Below, piece after piece: positions 11,443 through 24,498 of a stretch of DNA of 64,000 bases. Position 1 is the stretch's first letter, and every line of letters begins with the position of its first letter. The stretch is from Lantana camara. Lineage: Eukaryota > Streptophyta > Magnoliopsida > Lamiales > Verbenaceae. A program made the position numbers and the translations under genes. The DNA is taken from assembly GCA_037501455.1 (NCBI GenBank), contig CM074860.1, positions 40,620,501 through 40,684,500 of the forward strand, given 5' to 3'. Under the pieces are notes generated by a model, which was not told where the DNA came from, ran no database searches, and saw only the letters and a list, made by a program, of their open reading frames with translations.

Positions 11443-13979
11443 TCATGCAAGAAAAGTAAATCGTTCACTCTCGCACCAAAGCATACCTTGATCGAGAAAC
11501 GGGGCGTCACAACCTCCCCTCCTTAAAGAAATCTGGTCCCCAGATTTACGATCGAAAAACAACTCAGGATGATATCTCCGCATCTTCTCTTCCGTCTCCC
11601 ATATTGCTTCTTCGGACTTAAGATCTTTCTAAAGTACCTTAACCAATGGAATTTGTCGATTCCTCAACTCTTGAACCTTCCTATCCAAGATCTTCATTGG
11701 TTGTTGCTTAAATGTCAAGTCCGGATCCAACTGTACCTCTTCAATCGGCATAGTTTCCATCTCATCCCGAAAATACTTCCTCAATTGTGACACATGAAAC
11801 ACGTTATGAATTCCCGTGAGATTCGGAGGTAAATCCAAACGATAAGCAACTTCCCCAATACGTTCCACAATCTCAAACGGACCAATGAACCTCGGATTCA
11901 ACTTACCACCCTTTCCAATTCGAGAGAAACCCTTTCTCGGTGTTGCCTTCAAGAAAACCCGATCACCCACTTCAAATTTCAAATGTTTCCTTCTCCGGTC
12001 GGCATAACTCTTTTGCCGGTCTTGTGCCGCTTTCATGTGTTACTTAATCTTTTCCACTTTCTCAATTGCTCCCTTAATCAAATCGGGCTCGGTTCCTCTT
12101 TCCAAACCAGTTTCCTCGGTCCATTTCCATTCCTCAAGATCCCAATAAAGAGGAGACCTACACTTACGGCCATACAAAGCTTCATACGGTGCCATCTTGA
12201 TCGAAGATTGGTAACTATTATTGTAGGCGAATTCGATCAAAGTCAATTCCTTATCCCACGCATTAGAAAAGTCCAATATACAAGCCCTTAATAAATCCTC
12301 AAGAAACTTAATCACCCGTTTGGATTGTCCATCGGTTTGCGGTTGAAATGCGGTACTAAAACTCAACTTCGTACCCCATAATCTGTTAAGAACCTTCCAC
12401 AACTTAGAAGTGAAACGAGGATCTCTATCCGAAATGATACTAGCGGGTATCCCATGCAATCTCACAATTTCTCGATGATACAACTCCGCTAATTTCTCCA
12501 CTTTATCGGTTGATCGAATCGGTAGAAAGTGTGCAGATTTTGTGAGACGATCCACGATAACCCAAATCCCATCAAATCCTTTTCGAACTCTCGGAAGCCC
12601 GGTCACGAAATCCATGGTGACTTGTTCCCATTTCCACTCGGGAATCGGTATCGGTTGCAACTTTCCCGCCTGTAATTGATGTTCGGCCTTAACCCGTTGA
12701 CAAATCACACATCTCTTAATGAAATTAGCCACATCTCGCTTCATTCCATGCCACCAAAAGTACTTCTTAAGATCCTGGTACATCTTGTTGCCACCCGGAT
12801 GCATCGTATAGACGGTCCTATGTGCTTCTTCAAGCACTAACCTTTGCAATCCATCCGGTATACATACTCGGCCCTTGTACCTAAAGATCCCCAAATCATC
12901 AAATCCAAACTTAGACTTTGGATTAGCCTTTGCACGAATCACTTGTCTTTGAATCCATTCATCCGTTGATTGAGCATCTAGGATCCTTTGCCTGAAATCC
13001 GGCCTTATAGTGATGTTAGCCAACCTTGATTGCGAAACAAGGATCTCGGTTTCACCCTTACCGAAATCAACCTCAAGATTAGCAATCTTCGCTTTCCGAC
13101 TCAAGGCATCCGCAACTACATTCGCTTTCCCCGGATGATATTGTATGACACAATCATAATCTTCCAAGAATTCCATCCACCGTCGTTGTCTCATGTTCAA
13201 TTCCTTCTGTGTGAACAAGCAACGGAGACTCTTGTGGTCGGTAAATACCTCAAACTTAATTCCATAGAGGTAGTGTCGCCATTTCGCTAAGGCAAATATC
13301 ACCGCGGCCAACTCAAGATCATGTGTTGGGTAATTCTGCTCGTGCTCCTTCAATTTCCTCGAAGCATAAGCAATCACCCGACCATTTTTCATAAGCACGC
13401 ATCGCAACCCTTCCTTGGATGCATCGGTAAAAACTGAAAACCCATCCGAACCTTCCCGTAGAGTCAACACCGGAGCCGTTGTCAATTTCTCCTTAAGCAC
13501 ACGGAAGCTCTCTTCACAAGCTTCATCCCACACAAACTTTGTTTCCTTCTTAGTTAATCAGGTGGAGGTGCGGCAATCTTAGAAAAATCCTTGACGAATC
13601 GGCGGTAATAGCCTACTAAGCCAAGAAAACTCCTTACTTCCGACACGTTCTTCGGTTGTTCCCAAAGAGAAACTGTTTCTATCTTAGAAGGATCCACTGA
13701 AATCCCATCACCGGAAATAATGTGTCCCAAAAATGATACCCGATCAATCCAGAAATCACATTTGCTAAACTTGGCGTACAATTTGTGTTCACGTAGCTTC
13801 TCAAGTACCAACCGAAGATGTAGAGCGTGTTCCTCAACTGACTTAGAGAAAACCAAGATGTCATCAATGAAAATAACAACGAACTTGTCCAAGAACTCCT
13901 TGAAAACACGATGCATTAAATCCATAAAAGCTGCGGGCACGTTGGTTAGTCCGAAGGGCATCACAACGAACTCATAGTG
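11443..13979 (-). pseudogene. Array copy 2: RT palm, RNase H, integrase, chromodomain (broken)
   Basis: Reading leftwards, RT resumes after the shared TGA (13980-13982) with [14 protein letters not shown] and the catalytic FIDDILVFS. The frame is disturbed near 13554, before RNase H ([25 protein letters not shown]). Integrase has the HHCC zinc finger (H, H, CVICQRV), MDFVTGLP and SDRDPRF, but reads GQSKRV where the catalytic Glu is expected (codon 12319-12321). Further stops are TAA 12040-12042 and TAG 11629-11631. The last falls inside the chromodomain ([14 protein letters not shown]), which in related elements reads histone marks. The coding frame runs past the PPT into LTR1. Confidence 0.88.
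11512..11528 (-). promoter_or_regulatory. Polypurine tract, copy 2
   Basis: The minus strand reads CTTTAAGGAGGGGAGGT directly before the TG end of LTR1. It primes plus-strand DNA synthesis. Confidence 0.88.
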
Positions 13980-13982
13980 TCA

Positions 13983-15177
13983 GTATCTCGTGTTAAAGCC
14001 CGTCTTCGGTATATCCGACTCCCTATTGTCGGAGATCGAGCTTCGAATATACCTTCGAACCTTGCAATAAGTTGAACAACTCTTCGATGTGCGGGAGGGG
14101 ATACTTATTCTTCACCGTCATCCTATTCAACTCCCGATAGTCTATGCACATACGAAGTGTCCCATCCTTCTTTTTCACGAACAACACCGGAGCACCCCAA
14201 GGTGAAGTACTCGGTCGTACAAAACCACACGCTAATAACTCATCAAGTTGAGTTTTAAGTTCCTTGAGTTCGGCGGGAGCCATCCTATACGGCGTCTTCG
14301 AGAACAACTCGGCCTCTTGGAATAGATCAATAACAAATTCGATCTCTCTTTCCAGTGGCAAAGTCCCCAAACATTCCGGAAAGACATCGGGGAACTCATT
14401 CGCCACATTAGTTTCTTCGAGCTTAACTTGATCTTTAGGCCGGTTCAACACATACGCCACATACCCGGTAGCTCCATCACGAATGAGCTTCTTAGCTTCC
14501 ATCAAGCAAATAAACGGACTCCCACGAACACTCGAACCCGTAATCACACCGGTACCCAACTCAACCTTCTTCCCAAAACAGTCCATCTTCGCCCGATGCG
14601 CGTACAACCAATCCATACCGAGTATCACGTCATACTTCTTCATCGGAATAGCAATCAAATTCGCCGGGTAAACGCGTCCCTCAATACTCACCGGACAATT
14701 ACGGTACAAGCAATCAGTTCTAATCATACCACCCAAAGGAGAACGCACAATATAAAGCATAGAATCACTCGCAAGAGATAAGTTCAACGTAGAAGCCATA
14801 GAAGGTGTAACAAACGAATGAGATGCACCCGGATCATATAATGCATGTATGGGAATGTCATGTATGTGGAGTGTACCTTCCACCACGGCGGTAGGGTCGA
14901 TCTCGACATCCTCTTGCTCCCCATCCAAGGCATAAGCACGAGCATGAGCCACGGGCCTTGTTCCATCACCCGGTCCTTTAGTCTTTGGTTTGTCACAATT
15001 CTTCGCCAAGTGCTCGGTGCTACCACAATTGAAGCATCTACCTTGTTTCCACCAACAATTATCCCCGGAGTGTGTAGTACCCCCACAATGAACACATGGT
15101 TCCTTCTTCTTAGTAGTTGGAGGAGTTTGCTTCCCTTTTCCTTTGTTGCCCATAAAACGACCCCTAGAAGATGGTTA
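13983..15177 (-). pseudogene. Array copy 2: zinc knuckles, protease and N-terminal RT
   Basis: The frame continues from gag after TAA 15175-15177 (glutamine position in SKSPQPSS). It shows two intact CCHC knuckles, a protease with [22 protein letters not shown] and RT up to SKLDLRQ. There a deletion of about two dozen bases near 14023-14030, relative to copies 3-5, creates TAG and removes the [11 protein letters not shown] region. RT then reaches the shared TGA at 13980-13982. Confidence 0.88.
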
Positions 15178-16047
15178 TGGTGACTTAGATAACGATTGTG
15201 GAGTTGTCCTCTTAAATCCCGAACCGGAACCGCTAACACCCTTCTTAGTTCTAAGCCTTTGTTCTTCCGCTTCCACTTTCAAAGCTAACCCGGTAGCATC
15301 GGCCCAATTATCAATGTGCACCGGAGCCAAAGATCTTGAAATCTCCTCACGAAGTCCTTCCACAAATTTCTCACACAAGCGGTCTTCCTCATCGGTAATA
15401 TGAGGTACATACGGAGACAATCGGTTGAACTCGGTAATGTACTCGGTCACGGACATATTCCCTTGCTCCAAATTCATGAATTCCCTCTCACGGCGCTTCC
15501 TTGCTTGCTTCGGGATGTAATGTGTCCGAAACTCGCTTGCGAACATCTCCCAAGTAACATTGTCTTCACCAACCCCAACGCGGGACATGGTGCTACGCCA
15601 CCAATTACAAGCCTCATCACGAAGAAGATCAATAGCACACAAAGCCTTATCCGTTTCGGTGCAAGTGACAACCCGGAAAATCCTCTCAATGGTAGTGATC
15701 CAATACTCCGCTTTCAAATCATCCGTAGTGCCCGAAAATATAGGTGGACGGCGCCTACTAAATCGGTCATAAACACTCTCAACCGGAACCGGTGGTAGAG
15801 GAGGTACCGGAGGAGGTGCCGGAGGAGGTGCTTGCGCGGCTTGTTGAGCGGCTTGTTGTGCATTCACGGCTTGCCCAAACTGAGTCATAAGAGCCATAAG
15901 ATCCGCTGCATTAGGTAGAGGCAGCGGCGGAGGTGGATTTTGATTATTCCCCGGAGGATCTTGCTCATTTCCACGAGCCGGAGAACGGTCACGACGTCGT
16001 GGAGGCATCCTACACAATTCAATCATGTATGCATGTTGGTTAGTCAT
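15178..16047 (-). pseudogene. Array copy 2: gag without the shared TAG
   Basis: This is the only gag of the array that reads through the position of the shared TAG, with DRLCEKFVEGLREEI (Leu codon TTG). It is an open frame of 290 residues from the Met at 16047; MPPRRRDR at 16008 is the more likely start. It ends at a private TAA (15175-15177). It shares with copy 1 the longer proline stretch. Capsid-type residues MNLEQGNMSVTEYITEFNRL are intact. Confidence 0.9.
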
Positions 16048-16223
16048 ATGCTCATGTCACGTAATATCAAGTGAGAAATGCAATTACATAAATTAAGAGC
16101 AAGAATTAACAAGATATAAGTAACATGTAGTCATATATGAATCGAAATAAATAAACACGAAAGCACATTGTCCCTATGCCGTACACTCTAGACGACTCGA
16201 GAAGACTCGGTTTTGAACCTTCG

Positions 16224-16235
16224 GCTCTGATACCA
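16224..16235 (-). promoter_or_regulatory. Primer-binding site, copy 2
   Basis: The minus strand reads TGGTATCAGAGC, 12 bases inside LTR2, upstream of copy 2 gag. Confidence 0.9.
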
Positions 16236-16700
16236 ACCAAATAGGGGTGTAACGCCCCAACGAGGGCATCCACGCCTCTCCCGCACTACGGACCTAGCTT
16301 GTATATACAATTGCTATCCATATACCCGCCGGGTTCGAAGCAACCGGTGACAAACGGACATCCTAGCTAGGCGGCACTAGACTCACAAAGTGAGTAAACA
16401 GTCACAAGTATGCAGAAGCTTAAATCATAACATATCAAGTGCATAAATTCATTCATTCACCAAATAAAGTGACCACCACGGTCCAACACGAAATGCTCAA
16501 AGTACGGAATGTAAAATCATCCAAATGACCATCACGGTCCAAACTAGCATAATAAAACATCATACATATTAAGTCCATAATCCCCAAAACAAAGCATAAG
16601 ACGTAAGTAACAAAGTATGCTACATGCGTAACGAGTACAAACTAGACCACTTAAACAAGACTCTCAAAAGACCCCGCCTAGCCTGACTCCAAAACGCTAC

Positions 16701-17454
16701 CTACGGACACGAAAGATAAAGGGAGTCAGCTCAAAGGAACTGGTGAGGAGAAGTTCACAATATATATAGGGTATATAAGGTTCAATGCATGCTCAAAACA
16801 AACGTGTTCATGATCCAACTCATTTTCGAAGTAAATGCAATTTTTAGAAAATATGGATCATAAACCACACATAACCGGCTCGGTGAGAACAAGCACTCCA
16901 TACGATCTTCCCAAACCAAGAAATCAACTCAAAACATCCATTACACCGTTGATGGCGAGGGTGTACATCCCCCGATCATCCATAACATAGAGAATTCGGT
17001 CCATGAAACCTAGCTCTCTCCAAGAAAACTTCATCCCCGAACCTCTTCGGAGTCTTAGTAGTCTTGTCCACAAGTGGGAACTTTGGTTAAGGACATCCGT
17101 CGGCCCTTGCCTTCCCGGAATATCTCTCACCTCCATCCCCGAGCTCAAATTCAATTTCCCCAAGTAAGCGTCCTTGCAAGGTACATCATAACCTCGCTAC
17201 ACAACTCACACATACATAATATTCAAATGAATGTTCCGAAACCATTTTGGGTATCTATCCCATATACCAAAACTAAATTTTTACTTGTAAACCGTTTTCC
17301 ATAAGCGAATATCCAATATACGAGCATAGCTCACAAAACTTGGCTTATAAAGCCTAAATATACATTTTCAAAACGGAAGTTCAAAACGAACAATTATGAA
17401 AGGCTATAGGTGTCCACAGTTTTGAAATCGTTTCATAAGTATGTAACTCCTCAC
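16701..17454 (-). other. Predicted LTR intron, LTR2
   Basis: The donor AAAG|GTGAGG and acceptor GTAG|GT are the same as in LTR1, shifted by 7789 bp. Confidence 0.48.
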
Positions 17455-17904
17455 CTTTACCAAGAACCTCAAAGGTCGACCACGAGCAACGGACTACTCG
17501 ACCGGAGACTCACCAACTAACAAGACAAACGTACTAACAAAGGTAAGACACGACCCAAACCAAGTAAACGACGCACCGCTTAAGTAAGAAGTCACTCATG
17601 AGAGTTATGTATGCTTATGGGGTCATATCATGCACTTAATGAAATGTGAGGATCAATCATGAGCATGTATAGCATGTCAAGGTCACACATAACGTAGGAA
17701 GTCATACAAGTTCAAGAAAATGCATAACTTAGCAAAATGTGACAACTTAAACTTGATCAAGGCAATAAAATCATAACAAGTGATATGCAAGAAGTTCCAC
17801 CACATATAATAAGGCCACACCTCATTAAAGGTTTTATAGAAACAAGAAAAGGACATACAAGAGTCAAAACAAGAGAAACGAGTCAAGAAAACAAGGCTGG
17901 GGAT

Positions 17905-18022
17905 AATCCACCCCCGTGGATTTTCCTTCACAAAAAATCCACCCTCGCGGATTGTCCAGAAGCTACTGCCTCAAATCCACCCCCATGGATTTTTACACAG
18001 TAAAAATCCACCCTAGTGGATT
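17905..18022. repeat. Palindrome cluster, LTR2
   Basis: Four units of the AATCCAC-NNNN-GTGGATT type are present. The fourth (18005-18022) pairs perfectly here (AATCCAC ccta GTGGATT). Confidence 0.9.
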
Positions 18023-19232
18023 CTGCCCAGAACTTAAAAAAAACGTAACAGCCACTTCGAACTCGACGGGAATGAGTTCTAAACACCCCAAAACATGAAA
18101 TTAAGATTCCAAAACCTCAATTAAGCATCATAAAACATTTATACATCATATAAGAACATAATATAAGCATAAAATCCAAGAATGAAATCATTTAAGCAAG
18201 AATTACATATATGCATAAAAGCTTCACAGTTCAAGCATGCTCTTCGATGGTGAATCTCTAATCCTAGCATGAATTCAACTAAAATTGATTCCAAACCTCA
18301 TAACAACTCAAGCATAATCATTCTACAACACCAAGATTGCAAGAAATCAAATAAATCTTAGACATGCAAGAATTTCTTCAAATCTTCAAAAACTCAAAAA
18401 TGGTGAAATCAAGAGAATATATGGAATCCAACCTAAACATGTTTCTAGAGTCCAAATAGCATACTTAGAACACGAATTCATCAAGAAAACATGGATTAAA
18501 CTCATAAAATTCAACCCTAGTTCATGCTTCTACCAAGAACTTCAAGCTCAAAGCATAACCCAAGCATTTACACAAAACTTTAACTTAGGAGCTGAGAATC
18601 GAAGAGAATAGCTTGGTCTTGAGTCTTGAATCTCTAGCTTCAATCTCCAATCTTGTATCTTGAAAATGGTTGAAGGTGTTCTTGAGAGAAGATGAAAGGG
18701 TTGGAGAGAAAAGTGAGGGAGAGAGGGTTTGAATCTTGCGTTTTAACGTAAAATGAGGTTTTGGGTGTTAAAATCTGATTTAGTAATTTGGGTCAGCTAT
18801 TTGGGTCGCGAACCGGGTCAATTGGAGCGGATCAGGAGTGAAATTGGGTCTCAAATTGGGCTAAATTCGGAATTGGGTCATAAGTCTTATAAAAAGGTTG
18901 ACTTTTCGTAGAATGGCCATAACTTCTTCGTCCGAACTCCAAATCGAGCGATTCAAGAACCCACGAGCTCGTAATCGAATTATCTACTCAATTTCATTAA
19001 GTTCTATCCAATTTCAGGCTTAGAAAATAAATTGACCTTTTGGTCCCTAAATTATGCTTCAATGTCCAAATAAGCACATTGTTTTGATTAAACACGAAGC
19101 ATGCCATCAGAGCCAAATGGAAGCAATACGAGCACATAATTACCATATCAAATAGTCACGTATTTCATACATGTCATATATTCCACATAAGTTCAAGCAT
19201 CACTATCAATTAAGGCATATTATTCACATAAT

Positions 19233-21770
19233 TCATGCAAGAAAAGTAAATCGTTCACTCTCGCACCAAAGCATACCTTGATCGAGAAACGGGGCGTCAC
19301 AACCTCCCCTCCTTAAAGAAATCTGGTCCCCAGATTTACGATCGAAAAACAACTCAGGATGATATCTCCGCATCTTCTCTTCCGTCTCCCATGTTGCTTC
19401 TTCGGACTTAAGATCTTTCCAAAGTACCTTAACCAATGGAATTTATCGATTCCTCAACTCTTGAACCTTCCTATCCAAGATCTTCACTGGTTGTTGCTTA
19501 AATGTCAAGTCCGGATCCAACTGTACCTCTTCAATCGGCATAGTTTCCATCTCATCCCGAAAATGCTTCCTCAATTGTGACACATGAAACACGTTATGAA
19601 TTCCCGTGAGATTCGGAGGTAAATCCAAACGATAAGCAACTTCCCCAATACGTTCCACAATCTCAAACGGACCAATGAACCTCGGATTCAACTTACCACC
19701 CTTTCCAATTCGTGAGAAACCCTTTCTCGGTGTTGCCTTCAAGAAAACCCGATCACCCGCTTCAAATTTCAAATCTTTCCTTCTCCAGTCGGTATAACTC
19801 TTTTGCCGGTCTTGTGGCCCTTTCATGTGTTGCTTAATCTTTTCCACTTTCTCAGTTGCTCCCTTAATCAAATCGGGCTCGGTTCCTCTTTCCAAACCGG
19901 TTTCCTCAGTCCATTTCCATTCCTCAAGATCCCAATAAATAGGAGACCTACACTTACGGCCATACAAAGCTTCATACGGTGCCATCTTGATCGAAGATTG
20001 GTAACTATTATTGTAGGCGAATTCGATCAAAGTCAATTCCTTATCCCACTCATTAGAAAAGTCCAATATACAAGCCCTTAATAAATCCTCAAGAAACTTA
20101 ATCACCCGTTTGGATTGTCCATCGGTTTGCGGTTGAAATGCGGTACTAAAACTCAACTTCGTACCCCATAATCTGTTAAGAACCTTCCACAACTTAGAAG
20201 TGAAACGAGGATCTCTATCCGAAATGATACTAGCGGGTATCCCATGCAATCTCACAATTTCTCGATGATACAACTCCGCTAATTTCTCCACTTTATCGGT
20301 TGATCGAATCGGTAGAAAGTGTGCAGATTTTGTGAGACGATCCACGATAACCCAAATCCCATCAAATCCCTTTCGAACTCTCGGAAGCCCGGTCACGAAA
20401 TCCATGGTGACTTGTTCCCATTTTCACTCGGGAATCGGTATCGGTTGCAACTTTCCCACCGGTAATTGATGTTCGGCCTTAACCCGTTGACAAATCACAC
20501 ATCTCTTAATGAAATTAGCCACATCTCGCTTCATTCCATGCCACCAAAAGTACTTCTTAAGATCCCGGTACATCTTGTTGCCACCCGGATGCATCGTATA
20601 GACGGTCCTATGTGCTTCTTGAAGAACTAACCTTTGCAATCCATCCAGTATACATACTCGGCCCTTGTACCTAAAGATCCCGAAATCATCAAATCCAAAC
20701 TTAGACTTCGGATTAGCCTTTGCTCGAATCACTTGTCTTTGAATCCATTCATCCGTTGATTGAGCATCTAGGATCCTTTGCCTGAAATCCGGCCTTATAG
20801 TGATGTTAGCCAACCTTGATTGCGAAACAAGGATCTCGGTTTCACCCTTACCGAAATCAACCTCAAGATTAGCAATCTTCGCTTTCCGACTCAAGGCATC
20901 CGCAACTACATTCGCCTTCCCCGGATGATATTGTATGACACAATCATAATCTTCCAAGAATTCCATCCACCGTCGTTGTCTCATGTTCAATTCCTTCTGT
21001 GTGAACAAGTTACGGAGACTCTTGTGGTCGGTAAATACCTCAAACTTAATTCCATAGAGGTAGTGTCGCCATTTCGCTAACGCAAATATCACCGCGGCCA
21101 ACTCAAGACCATGTGTTGGGTAATTCTGCTCTTGGTCCTTCAATTTCCTCGAAGCATAAGCAATCACCCGACCTTTTTGCATAAGCACGCATCCCAACCC
21201 TTCCTTGGATGCATCGGTAAAAACTGAAAACCCATCCGAACCTTCCGGTAGAGTCAACACCGGAGCCGTTGTCAATTTCTCCTTAAGCACACGAAAGCTC
21301 TCTTCACAAGCTTCATCCCACACAAACTTTGTTTCCTTCTTAGTTAATCGTGTGAGAGGTGCGGCAATCTTAGAAAAATCCTTGACGAATCGGCGATAAT
21401 AGACTGCTAAGCCAAGAAAACTCCTTACTTCCGACACGTTCTTCGGTTGCTCCCAAAGAGAAACTGTTTCTATCTTAGAAGGATCCACTGAAATCCCGTC
21501 ACAGGAAATAATGTGTCCCAAAAATGATACCCGATCAATCCAGAAATCACATTTGCTAAACTTGGCGTACAATTTGTGTTCACGTAGCTTCTCAAGTACC
21601 AAACGAAGATGTAGAGCGTGTTCCTCAACCGACTTAGAGAAAACCAAGATGTCATCAATGAAAATAACAACGAACTTGTCCAAGAACTCCTTGAAAACAC
21701 GGTGCATTAAATCCATAAAAGCTGCGGGCGCGTTGGTTAGTTCGAAGGGCATCACAACGAACTCATAGTG
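19233..21770 (-). pseudogene. Array copy 3: RT palm, RNase H, integrase, chromodomain (broken)
   Basis: After the shared TGA (21771-21773), RT reads [10 protein letters not shown] (Gly to Glu in the PFG motif, as in copies 4 and 5) and FIDDILVFS. RNase H and the integrase zinc finger are open until TGA 20424-20426, at the Trp of the IPEWKW position. The integrase core follows with [15 protein letters not shown] and GQSKRV. The catalytic Glu codon is AAA (20109-20111). TAA 19443-19445 precedes the chromodomain ([14 protein letters not shown] at 19400-19436). The last frame reads on through the PPT into LTR2 and ends at 19233. Confidence 0.88.
19302..19318 (-). promoter_or_regulatory. Polypurine tract, copy 3
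   Basis: The minus strand reads CTTTAAGGAGGGGAGGT immediately before LTR2. Confidence 0.88.
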
Positions 21771-21773
21771 TCA

Positions 21774-23186
21774 GTATCTCGTGTTAAAGCCCGTGTTCGG
21801 TATATCCGACTCCTTAATCCTTAACTGATAGTAACCTTGTCGGAGATCGAGCTTCGAATATACCTTCGAACCTTGCAATAAGTTGAACAACTCTTCGATG
21901 TGCGGGAGGGGATACTTATTCTTCACCGTCATCCTATTCAACTCCCGATAGTCTATGCACATACGAAGTGTCCCATCCTTCTTTTTCACGAACAACACCG
22001 GAGCACCCCAAGGTGAAGTACTCGGTCGTACAAACCCACACGCCAATAACTCATCAAGTTAAGTTTTAAGTTCCTTGAGATCGGCGGGAGCCATCCTATA
22101 CGGCGTCTTCGAGAACGGCTGAGCCTATTGGAATAGATCAATAACAAATTCGATCTCTCTTTCCGGTGGTAAAGTCCCCAAACATTCCGGAAAGACATTG
22201 GGGAACTCATTCGCCACATTAGTTTCTTCAAGCTTAACTTGATCTTTAGGTCGGTTCAACACATACGCCACATACCCGGTAGCTCCATCACGAATGAGCT
22301 TCTTAGCTTCCATCTAGCAAATAAACGGACTCCCACGAACACTCAAACCTGTAATCACACCCGTACCCAACTCAACCTTCTTCGCAAAACAGTCCATCTT
22401 CGCCCGATGCGCATACAACCAATCCATACCGAGTATCACGTCGTACTTCTTCATCGGAATATCAATCAAATTCGTCGGGTAAATGAGTCCCTCATTACTC
22501 ACCGGACAATTACGGTACAAGCAATCAGTTCTAATCAAGCCACCCAAAGGAGAACGCACAATATAAAGCATAGAATCACTCGCAAGAGATAAGTTCAACA
22601 TAGAAGCCATAGAAGGTGTAACAAACGAATGAGATGTACCCGAATCATATAATGCATGTATGGGAATGTCATATATGTGGAGTGTACCTTCCACCACGGT
22701 GGTAGGGTCAATCTCGACATCGTCTTGCTCCCCATCCAAGGCATAAGCACGAGCATGAGCCACGGGCCTTGTTCCATCACCCGGTCCTTTAGTCTTTGGT
22801 TTGTCACAATTCTTCGCCATGTGCTCGGTGCTACCACAATTGAAGCATCTACCTTGTTTCCACCAAAAATTATCCCCGGAGTGTGTAGTACCCCCACAAT
22901 GAACACATGGTTCCTTCTTCTTAGTAGTTGGAGGAGTTTGCTTCCCTTTTCCTTTGTTGCCCATAAAACGACCCCTAGAAGATGGTTGTGGTGACTTAGA
23001 GAACGATTGTGGAGTTGTCCTCTTAAATCCCAAACCGGAACCGCTAACACCCTTCTTAGTTCCAAGCCTTTGTTCTTCCGCTTCCACTTTCAAAGCTAAC
23101 CCGGTAGCATCGGCCCAATTATCAATGTGCACCGGAGCCAAAGATCTTGAAATCTCCTCACGAAGTCCTTCCATAAATTTCTCACA
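21774..23186 (-). pseudogene. Array copy 3: zinc knuckles, protease, N-terminal RT (multiple stops)
   Basis: The first knuckle has lost its last Cys (SGDNF for SGDNC); the second is intact. The protease active site reads YDSGTSHSF. Stops are TAG 22314-22316, TAG 22125-22127 (shared with copy 4) and TAA 22059-22061. RT then runs through [14 protein letters not shown] to the shared TGA. This is the most damaged protease-RT segment of the array. Confidence 0.88.
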
Positions 23187-23846
23187 CTAGCGGTCTTCCT
23201 CATCGGTAATATGAGTTGCATACGGAGATAATCGGTTGAACTCGGTAATGTACTCGGTCACGGACATATTCCCTTGCTCCAAATTCATGAATTCCCTCTC
23301 ACGGAGCTTCCTTGCTTGCTTCGGGATGTAATGTGCCCGAAACTCTCTTGCGAACATCTCCCAAGTAACATTGTCTTCACCAACCCCAAGGCGGGACATG
23401 GTGCTACGCCACCAACTATAAGCCTCATCACGAAGAAGATCAATAGCACACAAAGCCTTATCCGTTTTGGTGCAAATGACAACCCGGAAAATCCTCTCAA
23501 TGGTAGTGATCCAATACTCCGCTTTCAAATTATCCGTAGTGCCCGAAAATATAGGTGGACGGTGCCTACTAAATCGGTCATAAACACTCTCAACCGGAAC
23601 CGGTGGTGGAGGAGGTGCCGGAGGAGGTGCTTGCGCGGCTTGTTGAGCGGCTTGTTGTGCATTCACGGCTTGCACAAACTGAGTCATAAGAGCCATAAGA
23701 TCCACTGCATTAGGTAGAGGCGGCGGCGGAGGTGGATTTTGATTATTCCCCAGAGGATCTTGCTCATTTCCACGAGCCGGAGAACGGTCACGACGTCGTG
23801 GAGGCATCCTACACAATTCAATCATGTATGCATGTTGGTTAGTCAT
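23187..23846 (-). pseudogene. Array copy 3: gag with shared TAG
   Basis: Gag opens at the Met at 23846 (MPPRRRDRS at 23807) and stops at TAG 23187-23189, the same site as in copies 1, 4 and 5. The proline stretch is four residues shorter than in copies 1 and 2. The capsid-type MNLEQGNMSVTEYITEFNRL is present. Confidence 0.9.
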
Positions 23847-24030
23847 ATGCTCATGTCACGTAATATCAAGTGAGAAATGCAATTACATAAATTAAGAGCA
23901 AGGATTAACAAGATATAAGTAACATGTAATCATATATGAAGCGAAATAAATAAACACGAAAGCACATTGTCCCTATGTCGTACACTCTAGACGACTCGAG
24001 ATGACTCAAGAGCCCGGTTTTGAACCTTCG

Positions 24031-24042
24031 GCTCTGATACCA
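24031..24042 (-). promoter_or_regulatory. Primer-binding site, copy 3
   Basis: The minus strand reads TGGTATCAGAGC, 12 bases inside LTR3. Confidence 0.9.
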
Positions 24043-24498
24043 ACCAAATAGGGGTGTAACGCCCCAACGAGGGCATCCACGCCTCTCCCGCACTACGGAC
24101 CTAGCTTGTATATACAATTGCTATCCATATACCCGCCGGGTTCGAAGACAAACGGACATCCTAGCTAGGCGGCACTGGACTCACAAAGTGAGTAAACAGT
24201 CACAAGTATGCGGAAGCTTAAATCATAACATATCAAGTGCATAAATTCATTCATTCACCAAATAAAGTGACCACCACGGTCCAACACGAAATGCTCAAAG
24301 TACGGAATGTAAAATCATCCTAATGACCATCATGGTCCAAACTAGCATAATAAAACATCATACATATTAAGTCCATAATCCCCAAAACAAAGCATAAGAC
24401 ATAAGTAACAAAGTATGCTACATGCGTAACGAGTACAAACTAGACCACTTAAACAAGACTCTCAAAAGACCCCGACTAGCTTGACTTCAAAAAGCGAC

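Larger units (their letters stand above)
8459..11511 (-). repeat. LTR1 of the tandem array, shared by copies 1 and 2
   Basis: In plus coordinates it begins TGTAACGCCCC and ends GGGGCGTCACA. The left side abuts the PBS of copy 1 and the right side abuts the PPT of copy 2. One LTR therefore serves as the 5' LTR of copy 1 and the 3' LTR of copy 2. It is 3053 bp, non-coding and nearly identical to LTR2-LTR5. It contains a 9-bp inverted pair (8577-8585 with 8885-8893), a predicted intron and a four-palindrome cluster. Confidence 0.92.
16248..19301 (-). repeat. LTR2 of the array, shared by copies 2 and 3
   Basis: It runs from TGTAACGCCCC to GGGGCGTCACA, 3054 bp, with a PBS on the left and a PPT on the right, as for LTR1. 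It is offset exactly 7789 bp from LTR1 at all landmarks I compared (ends, predicted splice sites, palindromes). Confidence 0.92.
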